Assembly: GCA_024635655.1 (NCBI GenBank)
Contig: JAGXIL010000085.1
Location: 1 to 64,000 of the forward strand
Direction of reading: 5' to 3'
Source: Gillisia sp.
Lineage (GTDB): Bacteria > Bacteroidota > Bacteroidia > Flavobacteriales > Flavobacteriaceae
Length of the DNA stretch: 64,000 nt
Made by a program: the position numbers and the translations under genes. Below, in pieces: positions 42,536-52,864 of the stretch. The notes beneath the pieces are model-generated. The model made no database searches. It was not told where the DNA came from and worked only from the letters and a program-made list of their open reading frames with translations. Positions within the stretch are counted from its first letter, which is position 1. Every line of letters begins with the position of its first letter.

Positions 42536-44638
42536 ATGCAACACAAATTCCTGTTATTCCTTTTTTTATTTTCTTTAACCGGATTCAGCCAGACAGCTCC
42601 TGACTTAGATCAATTGTCAAAAGTTGATTTTAAAACTGTGCAGGCCAGTATAAGTATTTTTCCTTCCGATAGTATGGTTGAAGGGGAGATGAATTTCAGC
42701 TTTGAGGTGCTTCAGCAAACAGATTCAGTATATATTGATGCTAAGAACATGCAATTTGATAATGTTCTTCTGAATGGGGATGAGATCACTTTTTCAAATG
42801 ATACAAAGAGGTTATGGTTGATCCATGACTTCCAACCTTCCGAAGAAAATCAGCTTTCCCTGAATTTTACCACAAAACCGGAACAGACGATGTATTTCAT
42901 CAATTGGGATATTCCGGCTGAGATCGATGCCCCACGACAGGTATGGACGCAGGGGCAGGGTAAGTATACTTCGCATTGGCTGCCGAGTTTTGATGACGTG
43001 AGGGAAAAAGCAGTCTTTCAACTTACCATTAACTTTAATACAGGATATGATGTGGTCGCAAACGGAACGCTGCTGCAAAAGACTGCGGTCAATGATTCGC
43101 TGGTGGCATGGAGTTACGCAATGGAAAAGCCAATGAGTAGCTACCTGGTGGCTGTGGCTGCAGGGAGATTTGAAAAGGAAGAATTGAAAACAACCTCCGG
43201 AATTCCGGTTTCTTTATATTATGAGCCTAAGGACAGCCTTAAGGTTGAACCAACCTACAGGTATACCAAAGAAATATTTGATTTTCTTGAAGCTGAAATT
43301 GGAGTGCCTTATCCCTGGGAAAATTACAGACAGGTTCCTGTGCAGGATTTTCTCTACGCAGGTATGGAAAATACTGAAACCACTCTTTTTGCCAATTCCC
43401 TCGTAGTAGATTCTGTGGGCTACTATGACCGAAATTATGTGAGCGTAAATGCCCACGAACTGGCGCATCAATGGTTTGGGAATTACGTCACGGCCGAAAA
43501 TAGTGAACACCATTGGTTGCAGGAAGGTTTTGCAACCTATTATGCTTTGCTGGCTGAAAAAGAAATATTTGGGGAAGATCATTACTACTGGAAATTATTC
43601 CAGTCTGCCGAAGAGCTGAAGGCTTTAAGTGATAGTGGAAAGGGAGAACCTCTTTTAAAAGCTAATGCAAGCTCCCTTACCTATTATCAGAAAGGGGCGT
43701 GGGCATTGCATATATTAAAAGAGAAAGTGGGGGAATTGGTCTTTAATGATGCTGTTTCCAATTATCTTTTGAAAAATGCTTATCAAAGTGTTTCCACTGA
43801 TGATTTTCTTGCTGAAGTGGAAGAGTCGTACGGAAGATTTTTAGGAGAATTCAGGACGGACTGGTTGGAACAATCGGCGTTTCAGGGGAGTGAGGCTCTT
43901 GAATCCTTAAAAGAATCAGAATTCTTAAGGAACTATATGAAAATAGCTGCTTTGCGGGAAGTTCCGTTAGAGAGCAAAAGGGAATTGCTGGAGGAAGCGC
44001 TGACAATCCCGGTAAATGATTATATAGGGCAGGAAGCTGTTTATCAACTGGCAGGTGAGCCGGCAATTGGTCTTTATAAAAAGGCATTTGAAAGCAATAA
44101 TCTTTATACAAGACAAGCTATTGCTTCAAGTCTGGACAGTATTCCGGTAGAGATGAAAGCTAATTTCATCACACTGCTGGGTGACGAATCCTATCTTACT
44201 GTTGAAAATGCCCTTTTGAAATTATGGCTGCAATTTCCGAAAGAGACAAAACGCTGGCTGGATAAAATGAAAGGGATTGAAGGGTTTTCCAATAAAAATG
44301 TGGAAATGTTATGGCTGGTCATCAACCTGGTCACTCCGGTGGAAAACCGTGTAAAGATACAGGAGTATTATGAGCAGCTTTCCTCATATACCCGGGAATT
44401 TCGGCCCTTTGAAGTAAGACAAAACGCTTTTGGTTATTTATACCAGATTAACGCCTTTAGCGACCAGAACCTAATTGATCTTATCAAAGCCGGACAACAT
44501 CACAACACAAGGTTCCGGGATTTTTCACGGGCCTTACTGAGTGATCTACTTCAAAAAGAAGAATACAGCCAGCGATTTATCGTTTTAAAAACTGACCTGG
44601 AAGAGAAAGATCTGAATTTTTTAAATGCACGTTCTTGA
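42536..44638 (+). CDS. M1 family aminopeptidase
   Basis: ORF 700 aa; 'GMENTETTLFAN' and 'HELAHQWFGNYVTAENSEHHWLQEGFATY' (HExxH+E). Confidence 0.95.
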   Translation: MQHKFLLFLFLFSLTGFSQTAPDLDQLSKVDFKTVQASISIFPSDSMVEGEMNFSFEVLQQTDSVYIDAKNMQFDNVLLNGDEITFSNDTKRLWLIHDFQPSEENQLSLNFTTKPEQTMYFINWDIPAEIDAPRQVWTQGQGKYTSHWLPSFDDVREKAVFQLTINFNTGYDVVANGTLLQKTAVNDSLVAWSYAMEKPMSSYLVAVAAGRFEKEELKTTSGIPVSLYYEPKDSLKVEPTYRYTKEIFDFLEAEIGVPYPWENYRQVPVQDFLYAGMENTETTLFANSLVVDSVGYYDRNYVSVNAHELAHQWFGNYVTAENSEHHWLQEGFATYYALLAEKEIFGEDHYYWKLFQSAEELKALSDSGKGEPLLKANASSLTYYQKGAWALHILKEKVGELVFNDAVSNYLLKNAYQSVSTDDFLAEVEESYGRFLGEFRTDWLEQSAFQGSEALESLKESEFLRNYMKIAALREVPLESKRELLEEALTIPVNDYIGQEAVYQLAGEPAIGLYKKAFESNNLYTRQAIASSLDSIPVEMKANFITLLGDESYLTVENALLKLWLQFPKETKRWLDKMKGIEGFSNKNVEMLWLVINLVTPVENRVKIQEYYEQLSSYTREFRPFEVRQNAFGYLYQINAFSDQNLIDLIKAGQHHNTRFRDFSRALLSDLLQKEEYSQRFIVLKTDLEEKDLNFLNARS

Positions 44639-44875
44639 CCAAACTAAATAATTTGATTCCGGCAGCTTAACTTACTGCCAATTCATCCTTAAATCCATTT
44701 ATTTTAAAGCTGTGTTTAGAAAGCCTTAAAACATGTTGTTATTAATTTTTACTATCCACCACGCGTATTAACAACCAATTCCCTTATTTTTGATATAGAG
44801 AAGATGGAAATGTGGTGAAAAATAAAGCCTGAACGCCAAATTCAAGAGAAGGAATAAAATAAACCGAATCAGAAA

Positions 44876-45799
44876 ATGCGAGCATTGGTTATATCAGGAG
44901 GTGGGAGTAAAGGGGCATTTGCCGGAGGAGTAGCTCAGTTTTTGATCCAGGAGAAAGGTAAGAAATACGATATATTTTTAGGAACTTCAACCGGAAGTCT
45001 TTTAATTCCGCATCTGGCGGCAAACAATATTCAGAAGGTATATGATATTTATACCAATGTTACCCAAAAAAAGATCTTCAGCATCAATCCTTTTATCGTA
45101 AAGAAAAAAGAAGGTCGGGAATATGTGACCATCAATTTCTTAAATATGATATGGCAGTTTCTTAAACAGAAACGCACCTTTGGGGAAAGCAAAAATTTAC
45201 AGAAGGAGATCAAAAAACATTTTTCTGAACAGGACTTTCTGAAATTGCAAAGTTCGGCTACAAATGTGGTAGTGACAGTTTCCAATCTTTCAAAGAACAG
45301 AGTTGAATATAAAGCCATAAAGGATTTTGGGTATGAAGATTTTTGCGACTGGATTTGGATAAGCTGTAATTATATACCCTTTATGAGCCTTGCCACTAAG
45401 AATGGCTATGAATATGCCGATGGGGGGTTGGGTTGTGTGGTTCCCATACGGGAGGCCATAAAAAGAGGTGCTAAAGAAGTTGATGCTATTATTCTGGAAG
45501 CGGAAAACATGGAGTATCACAAAGTACTGGGGAAAAATCCATTTTCCCTGATGCTCAATCTTTTCGGATTTTTACAGGATCAGGTGGAATATCACGATGT
45601 GGTAGAGGGGAAACTAGCGGCTCTGAATAAAAAGGTGAAATTAACCACTTATTACACCCCGGTTCAACTCACTGAAAATTCCCTGGTCTTTAATAAAACG
45701 GCAATGAAGGCCTGGTGGCAACAGGGCTTTGAATATGCCCAGGAACGTGACCTGGAAGAGCGGCGCTCTGCCAAAACCTTCTGGCGAAGCTTTTTTTAA
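44876..45799 (+). CDS. Patatin-like phospholipase
   Basis: ORF 307 aa; GGGSKGAFAGG oxyanion loop, GTSTG nucleophile, ADGG dyad. Confidence 0.92.
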   Translation: MRALVISGGGSKGAFAGGVAQFLIQEKGKKYDIFLGTSTGSLLIPHLAANNIQKVYDIYTNVTQKKIFSINPFIVKKKEGREYVTINFLNMIWQFLKQKRTFGESKNLQKEIKKHFSEQDFLKLQSSATNVVVTVSNLSKNRVEYKAIKDFGYEDFCDWIWISCNYIPFMSLATKNGYEYADGGLGCVVPIREAIKRGAKEVDAIILEAENMEYHKVLGKNPFSLMLNLFGFLQDQVEYHDVVEGKLAALNKKVKLTTYYTPVQLTENSLVFNKTAMKAWWQQGFEYAQERDLEERRSAKTFWRSFF

Positions 45800-46317
45800 A
45801 TGATATTCCTTACGTCTTTTTTGATATAATCCAGTGCAGCATCTGTAGGAGAAGCCTGGTCCATAAGTTTAGTCAAAAGAACTTCTCTTAGTTTATCGGC
45901 ACTTTCTACCTCTTCCATTTTTCCGGCTTTTCGAATCATTCCTATGGTGGCGTTCTTAGCAGTCTTGATCACGTTCCAGCATTCTCCTGAAAGATAGATC
46001 TGCTGTGCCAAATTGTGCTCAAATTCCATATCAATGGTTTGAATGAGCTGATTTTCGTAATCTTCTGTGTTGTTTCCCGCGGGTTTTACTCTTACCAACA
46101 GTTTCCCTAAAGAAATACGTTCCAGGAACAAGGCCATACGCTCGTAAGCCTGCAGGCGCAATGGCAAAGCAGTTTTTTGGTTTTCCTGCCTCAGGAGAAA
46201 TCTCCTTCTGTTTTCCTGATCTTTAAAATGCATTTGGAAAAAATAAAAGGCGATTACTCCTACCACCAGGGCAGGTAACAGGTAAAAGAACAATTGCAAG
46301 ATATTATTGTCTATCAT
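45796..46317 (-). CDS. Conserved membrane-anchored hypothetical protein
   Basis: ORF 173 aa; N-terminal TM; 4-bp convergent overlap with the patatin gene. Confidence 0.75.
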   Translation of the reverse strand: MIDNNILQLFFYLLPALVVGVIAFYFFQMHFKDQENRRRFLLRQENQKTALPLRLQAYERMALFLERISLGKLLVRVKPAGNNTEDYENQLIQTIDMEFEHNLAQQIYLSGECWNVIKTAKNATIGMIRKAGKMEEVESADKLREVLLTKLMDQASPTDAALDYIKKDVRNII

Positions 46318-46400
46318 AGTTAACTATTATGACTCACGCCGGAAAGGCTTCCGGCGTGAATTATTGTAATTTTCGGTAAAGTTACTATTTCCTTCAGGAA

Positions 46401-47729
46401 TTACTGAGAATTCGGTAAAACTTCCGGTTTTTGGTTTAAATAATCCAGTGCCAGTTGTGACATTACTTTCACTCCCAGCAACATTCCGCTTTCATCAATA
46501 AAAAAGTCGGGGGTATGATGTGGAGCTGCTTCTTTGGTTCCGGCCGGTTGTCCTCCTAAAAAGAAAAAGAACCCCGGGATCTCTTCCTGGAAGAAAGAAA
46601 AGTCTTCACCTCCCGTAGTGGCTTTCATAAGTTCAACTTTTTCTTTTCCTGCAATTCCTTCCAAAGTTGGAAGCATTTGCGCGGTAAGTGCAACATCGTT
46701 GAAGGTAATAGAAGTGTTATTTCGAACCTCCAGGGTAGCAGTACCCCCATAAGCTTCAGCGATAGCAGGAATCATCTCCCCCATTCTTCGCAGAACCATT
46801 TCCTTCATATCAGGGTCCAGAGTTCTTACTGTTCCCACCATTTCTGCTGTTTCCGGAATAATATTAAACCTTGTGCCGCTTGTGATCTTTCCAACTGTAA
46901 TAACCGCCGGGGCGTCAACAAGTTTGGCTTCCCTGCTAATGATGGTTTGCAGACCATCAATGATCTTGGCCGAAATCAGGATAGGATCAACTCCGCTCCA
47001 CGGCGCCGAACCATGAGAACCTTTACCCTGAACATTGATTACAAACTCCTCTACCGCGGCCATGATTCCTTCAGGTTTGTAACGAATAGTTCCCACAGGT
47101 GTACTGGAATTGATGTGTAAACCAAAAATGGCATCAACATCAGGGTTTTTAAGCACTCCTTCTTTAATCATTAAAAAAGCCCCACCTTCTTCCCCGGCAG
47201 GAGGCCCTTCTTCAGCAGGTTGGAAGATGAATTTTATGGTTCCATTGATCTTATCCTTATTTTGAGACATGATCTCAGCAACACCCATTAAAATAGCGGT
47301 ATGCGTATCATGGCCGCAGGCGTGCATTACCCCGGTGTCAACTCCCTGAAATTCTGTAGTGACTTCAGATTTGAACGGAAGGTCATTGCGTTCTGTTACC
47401 GGTAGTGCGTCTATATCGGCACGCAGGGCTACTACTTTTCCGGGATTGTTTCCTTTAAGAACTCCCACAACGCCCGTTTTTGCGACTCCTGTTTGTACTT
47501 CCATCCCAAGACCTTTAAGGTGAGCTGCGATCTTTTCGGCGGTCTTGAATTCGCGGTTGGACAGTTCCGGATATTGATGGAAATCCCTTCTCCATTCAAT
47601 TACCTGTTCCTCAATAATCTCTGCGGCTGCATTGATCTCCGGGTCGATTTGTTGTGGCTGCGCAGATATAGTACCGCAAAAGAGAAATCCGAGCATGGAG
47701 GCCAGGATCCTGGATTTATTGTTTTTCAT
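46401..47729 (-). CDS. M20 family amidohydrolase, exported
   Basis: ORF 442 aa; 'RRDFHQYPELSNREFKTAEKI', 'MHACGHDTHTAILMG', 'GEDFSFFQEEIPGFFFFLG'. Confidence 0.95.
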   Translation of the reverse strand: MKNNKSRILASMLGFLFCGTISAQPQQIDPEINAAAEIIEEQVIEWRRDFHQYPELSNREFKTAEKIAAHLKGLGMEVQTGVAKTGVVGVLKGNNPGKVVALRADIDALPVTERNDLPFKSEVTTEFQGVDTGVMHACGHDTHTAILMGVAEIMSQNKDKINGTIKFIFQPAEEGPPAGEEGGAFLMIKEGVLKNPDVDAIFGLHINSSTPVGTIRYKPEGIMAAVEEFVINVQGKGSHGSAPWSGVDPILISAKIIDGLQTIISREAKLVDAPAVITVGKITSGTRFNIIPETAEMVGTVRTLDPDMKEMVLRRMGEMIPAIAEAYGGTATLEVRNNTSITFNDVALTAQMLPTLEGIAGKEKVELMKATTGGEDFSFFQEEIPGFFFFLGGQPAGTKEAAPHHTPDFFIDESGMLLGVKVMSQLALDYLNQKPEVLPNSQ

Positions 47730-47751
47730 ATTGCTAATTTTAATTATTCTA

Positions 47752-48300
47752 TTAAAAACTTATTAATTGATATTCTGAATTTTGTAATTGTATTAAAGCT
47801 GTCATTGCCGATAGTGCAATTTGTGTTTGAGGGATTCTTTTTTCTTTGGTTATTCCTCTGTGCATAGGAGTTTGGCCGCATAAGATCAATTGAACCCCAT
47901 TTTGATGTAAGGCTTCAAATAATTCTAAATTGGGATTATCGACCTGATAGATCTCGCGGTAATGCTCATCTTTAAGAAGGCCATGAGCGGCTTCTCCATG
48001 CACCACCACAGCAATTTCCATGGTATTCGCCGGTTTCCCCGATTCAGCATGCATATTAATAAATCGTGCTACCGTTTCCACAAGCCGGTTCAAATGGGAA
48101 GGATCTTCCGGGGCTTCAGCAATGTCGAATACCACGCGGTACTTTTCAGAAATGGACGTGGGAAAATCCGGATCTTCTATTTTGTAAGTGGCGCCGTATT
48201 CAGGAATTACCTTTCCTTTAACCGGCTGTGCTTGTCCGTAACTTCCAGAGAAAATAAAAAAGGCAGAAAGAATGGATAGAATATGCAGGTTTTTGATCAT
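47752..48300 (-). CDS. DsrE-family protein, exported
   Basis: ORF 182 aa; 'LNRLVETVARFINMHAESG...EIAVVVHGEAAHGLL...NGVQLILCGQTPMHRGI'. Confidence 0.85.
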   Translation of the reverse strand: MIKNLHILSILSAFFIFSGSYGQAQPVKGKVIPEYGATYKIEDPDFPTSISEKYRVVFDIAEAPEDPSHLNRLVETVARFINMHAESGKPANTMEIAVVVHGEAAHGLLKDEHYREIYQVDNPNLELFEALHQNGVQLILCGQTPMHRGITKEKRIPQTQIALSAMTALIQLQNSEYQLISF

Positions 48301-48453
48301 AGTTTCGTAAAGCTGAACGCACAGACCCTAAATATATTTAAAATAACAACGTGAGCATACTGCAGACTTAATTTGTTTACAAGTAACAGGGTTTTAGATT
48401 TTATCCTAAGCCAATTTTTGGTTAAATTCACGGCATAAAAGAAAGCAGGAACT

Positions 48454-50775
48454 TTGGAATCTTATTTAGCTGAATTGAATGATGCCCAACGGGCGCCGGT
48501 CCTTCAAAAAGACGGGGCAATGATAGTAATTGCAGGTGCGGGATCTGGTAAGACCCGGGTTCTTACATACAGGATCGCATATTTAATGAGCAAGGGGGTT
48601 GACCCCTTCAACATTTTGGCCCTTACCTTTACAAATAAAGCGGCCCGGGAAATGAAAAAACGAATTTCCCAGATCGTAGGGAGCAGCGAGGCGAAAAATT
48701 TGTGGATGGGTACTTTCCATTCCATTTTTGCAAAAATGTTGCGGTTTGAAGCAGATAAACTTGGGTATCCTTCCAATTTCACCATTTATGATACCCAGGA
48801 CAGCCAGCGGCTTATAAGTGCCATCATCAAGGAAATGGCGCTGGATAAGGATGTTTATAAATACAAACAGGTCTATTCCCGCATCTCTTCCTATAAGAAC
48901 AGTCTAATAACGGTAAAAGCCTATTTTCAGAATCCGGAATTGATGGAGGCAGATGCCATGTCTAAAAAACCACGGCTGGGTGAGATCTACAAGAATTATG
49001 TAGATCGATGCTTTAAAGCCGGTGCAATGGATTTTGATGATCTTTTGCTGAAGACCAATGAATTATTAAACCGGTTTCCACAGGTACTGCAGAAATATCA
49101 GAACAGGTTCAGGTATATTTTGGTTGATGAGTACCAGGATACCAACCATTCCCAGTATTTGATCGTTAAGGCACTTTCAGATAAATTTCAGAATATTTGC
49201 GTTGTGGGTGATGATGCCCAAAGTATCTATGCCTTTCGGGGAGCGAATATCAATAACATTCTGAACTTTCAGAAGGATTACGATAATGTGCAGATGTACA
49301 GGCTGGAACAAAATTACCGATCTACCAAAAATATAGTAGAAGCCGCAAATTCTATTATCGAAAAAAATAAGACCAAACTCGATAAAGTAGTGTGGACAGC
49401 CAATGATGAAGGCGCCAAGATCGTGGTGAACCGGCTGATCAATGATGGAGAAGAAGGAAGGTTTGTGGCAAGTTCTATTTTTGAAAATAAAATGCAAAAT
49501 CAGCTTAACAATGGCGACTTTGCTATACTATACCGAACCAATGCACAAAGCCGTGCTATGGAAGATGCCTTGCGGAAAAGGGAGATCCCGTACCGGATCT
49601 ATGGCGGACTTTCATTCTACCAGCGAAAGGAGATCAAGGACGTGCTGTCTTACTTGAGACTGCTTGTAAATCCTAATGATGAGGAAGCTTTAAAACGGGT
49701 GATCAACTATCCCGCCCGGGGTATAGGCTCAACTACAATAGATAAATTGACCATTGTAGCCAATCAATACGGGAAATCCATTTTTGAGGTTATTGATAAT
49801 ATCGATCAATTAGATATCAAAATAAATTCCGGAACCCGTAATAAGCTCACGAATTTTGTGAACATGATCAAAAGCTTCACGATCCTCAATGAAAATGCCG
49901 ATGCTTTTACTGTTGCCGAAACGGTGGCAAAGAAAACAGGATTGATCCAGGAGCTAAAAAAAGATGGTACTCCGGAAGGAATTGCCAGAATTGAAAATAT
50001 TGAAGAATTGCTCAACGGGATCAGGGATTTTGTGGAAGGACAGAAAGAACTAGCCGATGCAACAGGATCTTTGACTGAATTCCTTGAAGATGTTGCCCTT
50101 GCTACTGATATGGACAAGGATACAGGAGATGATGACAGGGTAGCGCTTATGACCATTCACCTGGCAAAGGGGCTGGAATTTCCGTATGTGTATATAGTAG
50201 GGATGGAGGAAGATCTTTTTCCATCTGGTATGAGTATGAATACCCGTTCTGAGCTGGAAGAGGAACGTCGCCTTTTTTACGTGGCTCTTACCAGAGCTGA
50301 AAGACAGGCTTACCTAACCTATACCCAGTCCCGGTACCGTTGGGGAAAACTGATTGATGCAGAACCCAGCCGATTTATAGAAGAAATTGAAGCAGATTTC
50401 CTGGATTATATGATCCCTCAGGATGATTATAAGTATAAACCCCTTATTGATGCAGATATTTTTGGAGAAGTAGACAAGAGTAAATTAAGACAATTTAAAC
50501 CCACCGCAGGCTCCCCGCCACCGGCTCATAAGCCTAGTGAAGAGCAGTTGCGTAAGTTAAGGAAGCTAAGGCCTGCAAGTCCTGCCCCATCAGTTGGTGG
50601 AAATACAGATGGAATAAAACTGGAGGAGGGAAACCAGGTAGAACATATAAGGTTTGGCAAAGGAATGGTCCTGAAAATAGATGGAGTAGGGCAGGATAAG
50701 AAAGCAGAGATAAATTTTGAAAATGGTGGTATTAAAAAGTTGCTACTGCGTTTTGCGAAATTAAAGTTGCTTTAG
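48454..50775 (+). CDS. UvrD/PcrA-type ATP-dependent DNA helicase
   Basis: ORF 773 aa; 'IVIAGAGSGKTRVLTYRIAYL', 'LVDEYQDTNHSQY', 'MTIHLAKGLEFPYVYIVGMEE'; C-terminal Tudor-like region. Confidence 0.96.
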   Translation: MESYLAELNDAQRAPVLQKDGAMIVIAGAGSGKTRVLTYRIAYLMSKGVDPFNILALTFTNKAAREMKKRISQIVGSSEAKNLWMGTFHSIFAKMLRFEADKLGYPSNFTIYDTQDSQRLISAIIKEMALDKDVYKYKQVYSRISSYKNSLITVKAYFQNPELMEADAMSKKPRLGEIYKNYVDRCFKAGAMDFDDLLLKTNELLNRFPQVLQKYQNRFRYILVDEYQDTNHSQYLIVKALSDKFQNICVVGDDAQSIYAFRGANINNILNFQKDYDNVQMYRLEQNYRSTKNIVEAANSIIEKNKTKLDKVVWTANDEGAKIVVNRLINDGEEGRFVASSIFENKMQNQLNNGDFAILYRTNAQSRAMEDALRKREIPYRIYGGLSFYQRKEIKDVLSYLRLLVNPNDEEALKRVINYPARGIGSTTIDKLTIVANQYGKSIFEVIDNIDQLDIKINSGTRNKLTNFVNMIKSFTILNENADAFTVAETVAKKTGLIQELKKDGTPEGIARIENIEELLNGIRDFVEGQKELADATGSLTEFLEDVALATDMDKDTGDDDRVALMTIHLAKGLEFPYVYIVGMEEDLFPSGMSMNTRSELEEERRLFYVALTRAERQAYLTYTQSRYRWGKLIDAEPSRFIEEIEADFLDYMIPQDDYKYKPLIDADIFGEVDKSKLRQFKPTAGSPPPAHKPSEEQLRKLRKLRPASPAPSVGGNTDGIKLEEGNQVEHIRFGKGMVLKIDGVGQDKKAEINFENGGIKKLLLRFAKLKLL

Positions 50776-50856
50776 TGAAGTTAACTTCTCACAATCGTTA
50801 AAATTCTGTTAGGCTGCACCTGAATATTTTAGTGTTTTACTACATTAAAGTAAAAA

Positions 50857-51072
50857 ATGATAAGGGTAGGGAGCAAAGTGAAATGGAAGTGGGGCAAAGG
50901 AGTGGCCACCGGAACTGTCAAAGACACTTTTGACAGAAAGATCTCTACTGAAATAAAAGGAAGTAAAATAACCAGAAACGGGGAACCCGGAAATAAAGCT
51001 CTTTTTATTCAACAGGAAAATGGGAATGAAGTCTTGAAACTGGAAAGTGAAGTAGAGCGGTTAGAGGATTAG
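50857..51072 (+). CDS. DUF2945 / HVA1-like Tudor-domain protein
   Basis: ORF 71 aa; 'GSKVKWKWGKGVATGTVKDTF'. Confidence 0.9.
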   Translation: MIRVGSKVKWKWGKGVATGTVKDTFDRKISTEIKGSKITRNGEPGNKALFIQQENGNEVLKLESEVERLED

Positions 51073-51093
51073 AAACAAGGGTGAAATAAAAAT

Positions 51094-51738
51094 TTGCGCC
51101 TATTAAAACACATGGAAATGGCAGAATTAATAAGAATCTATGAAGAGAATCCCAACGCAAAGGATATTAAAAAAGTTGTCGATGTACTTAGGAACGGAGG
51201 ATTGATCATATATCCTACAGATACAGTATATGGGTTGGGTTGTGATATCACCAATACCTCTGCACTGGAAAGGATCGCCCAAATTAAGAACGTAAAGCTC
51301 GATAAGGCTAATTTCTCCTTTATATGTCAGGATCTAAGTAATATATCTGATTATGTAAAACATATCGATACACAGACCTTTAAGATATTAAAGCGCTGTC
51401 TTCCGGGTCCTTACACTTTTATTTTACCGGGAAACAGTAATCTGCCGAGTGTATTCAAGAAGAAAAAGACGGTAGGAATACGGGTACCGAATAACAATAT
51501 TTGCATGGCGATCGTAAAACAATTGGGAAACCCAATTGTTTCCACCTCCATAAGAGATGAAGACGAAGTGATCGAGTATACTACAGATCCTGAGCTTATC
51601 CTTGAAAAGTGGGACAAACTTGTTGATATCGTGGTTGATGGGGGATACGGAGACAATACTCCCTCCACGGTAATAGACCTAACCACCAGTTCTCCTGAGG
51701 TCATAAGGCAGGGAAAAGGAAGCCTTGAGATTATGTAA
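51094..51738 (+). CDS. L-threonylcarbamoyladenylate synthase family (Sua5/YciO/YrdC)
   Basis: ORF 214 aa; 'GGLIIYPTDTVYGLGCDITN', 'PGPYTFILPG'; start may be at a later Met. Confidence 0.93.
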   Translation: MRLLKHMEMAELIRIYEENPNAKDIKKVVDVLRNGGLIIYPTDTVYGLGCDITNTSALERIAQIKNVKLDKANFSFICQDLSNISDYVKHIDTQTFKILKRCLPGPYTFILPGNSNLPSVFKKKKTVGIRVPNNNICMAIVKQLGNPIVSTSIRDEDEVIEYTTDPELILEKWDKLVDIVVDGGYGDNTPSTVIDLTTSSPEVIRQGKGSLEIM

Positions 51739-51765
51739 TAGAAATTATTTTAAACACAAAATCCC

Positions 51766-51784
51766 GCCACGTGCGGGTTTTTCT
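51766..51784 (+). terminator. Intrinsic terminator of the Sua5/YciO gene
   Basis: CCCGC cacgt GCGGG then TTTTTCT. Confidence 0.8.
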
Positions 51785-51886
51785 ATGCTTAAAAATTGCC
51801 CTGGATTAAAATCCTATAATTTAAAGTAAATAATTACTCCTTCATCCCGGCAAAAAAACAGGCTGAGGTTAAAAATTGGAAATAAG

Positions 51887-51915
51887 AAAAGCCTCTGCAA
51901 AATGCAAAGGCTTTT
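51887..51915 (-). terminator. Intrinsic terminator of the OmpA-family gene
   Basis: AAAAGCCT...AGGCTTTT stem with internal GCA/TGC. Confidence 0.8.
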
Positions 51916-51939
51916 AAATTTTCAAGAAGATTTTTCTTA

Positions 51940-52773
51940 TTATTTAGCAGTTTCCATACCTTCATCTATCAGGTCGTAGAACTGGTCTAATTTAGGAAGA
52001 ATAACGATTCTGGTTCTTCTGTTTGCCGCACGGCCATCAGCAGTTTCATTGGTAGCAAGTGGAATATAATAGCTTCTTCCGGCTGCAGTCATTCTTTCTG
52101 GTGGCACTCCAAAATCATTTTGAAGAACTCTTACTACAGAAGTAGCACGTTTAACACTAAGATCCCAGTTGTCTTCTATAACATTGGTTTTAATAGCCTG
52201 GTCATCTGTATGTCCTTCTACCATAAATTCAATATTTGGTCTGTTTTTTACTACTGTTGCAACTTTCCCAAGTACTTCTTTAGCACGGTTATTAAGACTC
52301 CATTTTCCGCTTTCGAATAAAAGTTTATCAGAAATTGATACGTAAACCACACCTTTCTCAACATTGATCTGGATGTCTTCATCGTCCATATTTCCAAGAA
52401 CCCCTTTAAGACTGGTAACCAAAGCAAGGGTTACAGAATCTTTTTTGGTAATGGCATCCTGCATCAACTGGATTTTCATATCTTTTTCTTTGATGCTCTC
52501 TAAAGATTTTTCAAGATTTTCAGCTTCTTTTTTAGAAAGGGTTGCTAGATCACCTACGTTGTTTAGTAATGCTGCATTTTGATTGTTCAGTGTTTTAATT
52601 TGAGTACCTATTCGGTCTTTCTCATCTAAACAAGAATTTAATTTTACAGTTGCAGTATTTAACTGATCCTGAGTTGTACGGTGTTCCGCTTCCAATTGGG
52701 CGTATTTCTTCTGAGATACACAAGAAGAAAACAGCAACGCCGCGGTCGCAGATAAAAGCATGAATTTTTTCAT
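51940..52773 (-). CDS. OmpA family lipoprotein
   Basis: ORF 277 aa; lipobox LLFSSCVS; 'NIEFMVEGHTDDQAIKTN...NWDLSVKRATSVVRVL', 'NRRTRIVILP'. Confidence 0.95.
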   Translation of the reverse strand: MKKFMLLSATAALLFSSCVSQKKYAQLEAEHRTTQDQLNTATVKLNSCLDEKDRIGTQIKTLNNQNAALLNNVGDLATLSKKEAENLEKSLESIKEKDMKIQLMQDAITKKDSVTLALVTSLKGVLGNMDDEDIQINVEKGVVYVSISDKLLFESGKWSLNNRAKEVLGKVATVVKNRPNIEFMVEGHTDDQAIKTNVIEDNWDLSVKRATSVVRVLQNDFGVPPERMTAAGRSYYIPLATNETADGRAANRRTRIVILPKLDQFYDLIDEGMETAK

Positions 52774-52864
52774 AATTGGGATAATTTCGTTTTTTTATTT
52801 ATTGTTAGAGATTCTCCAAAGCTATCAAATCTAATGCCATTTAACTAACTTTTAACGTTAAACC

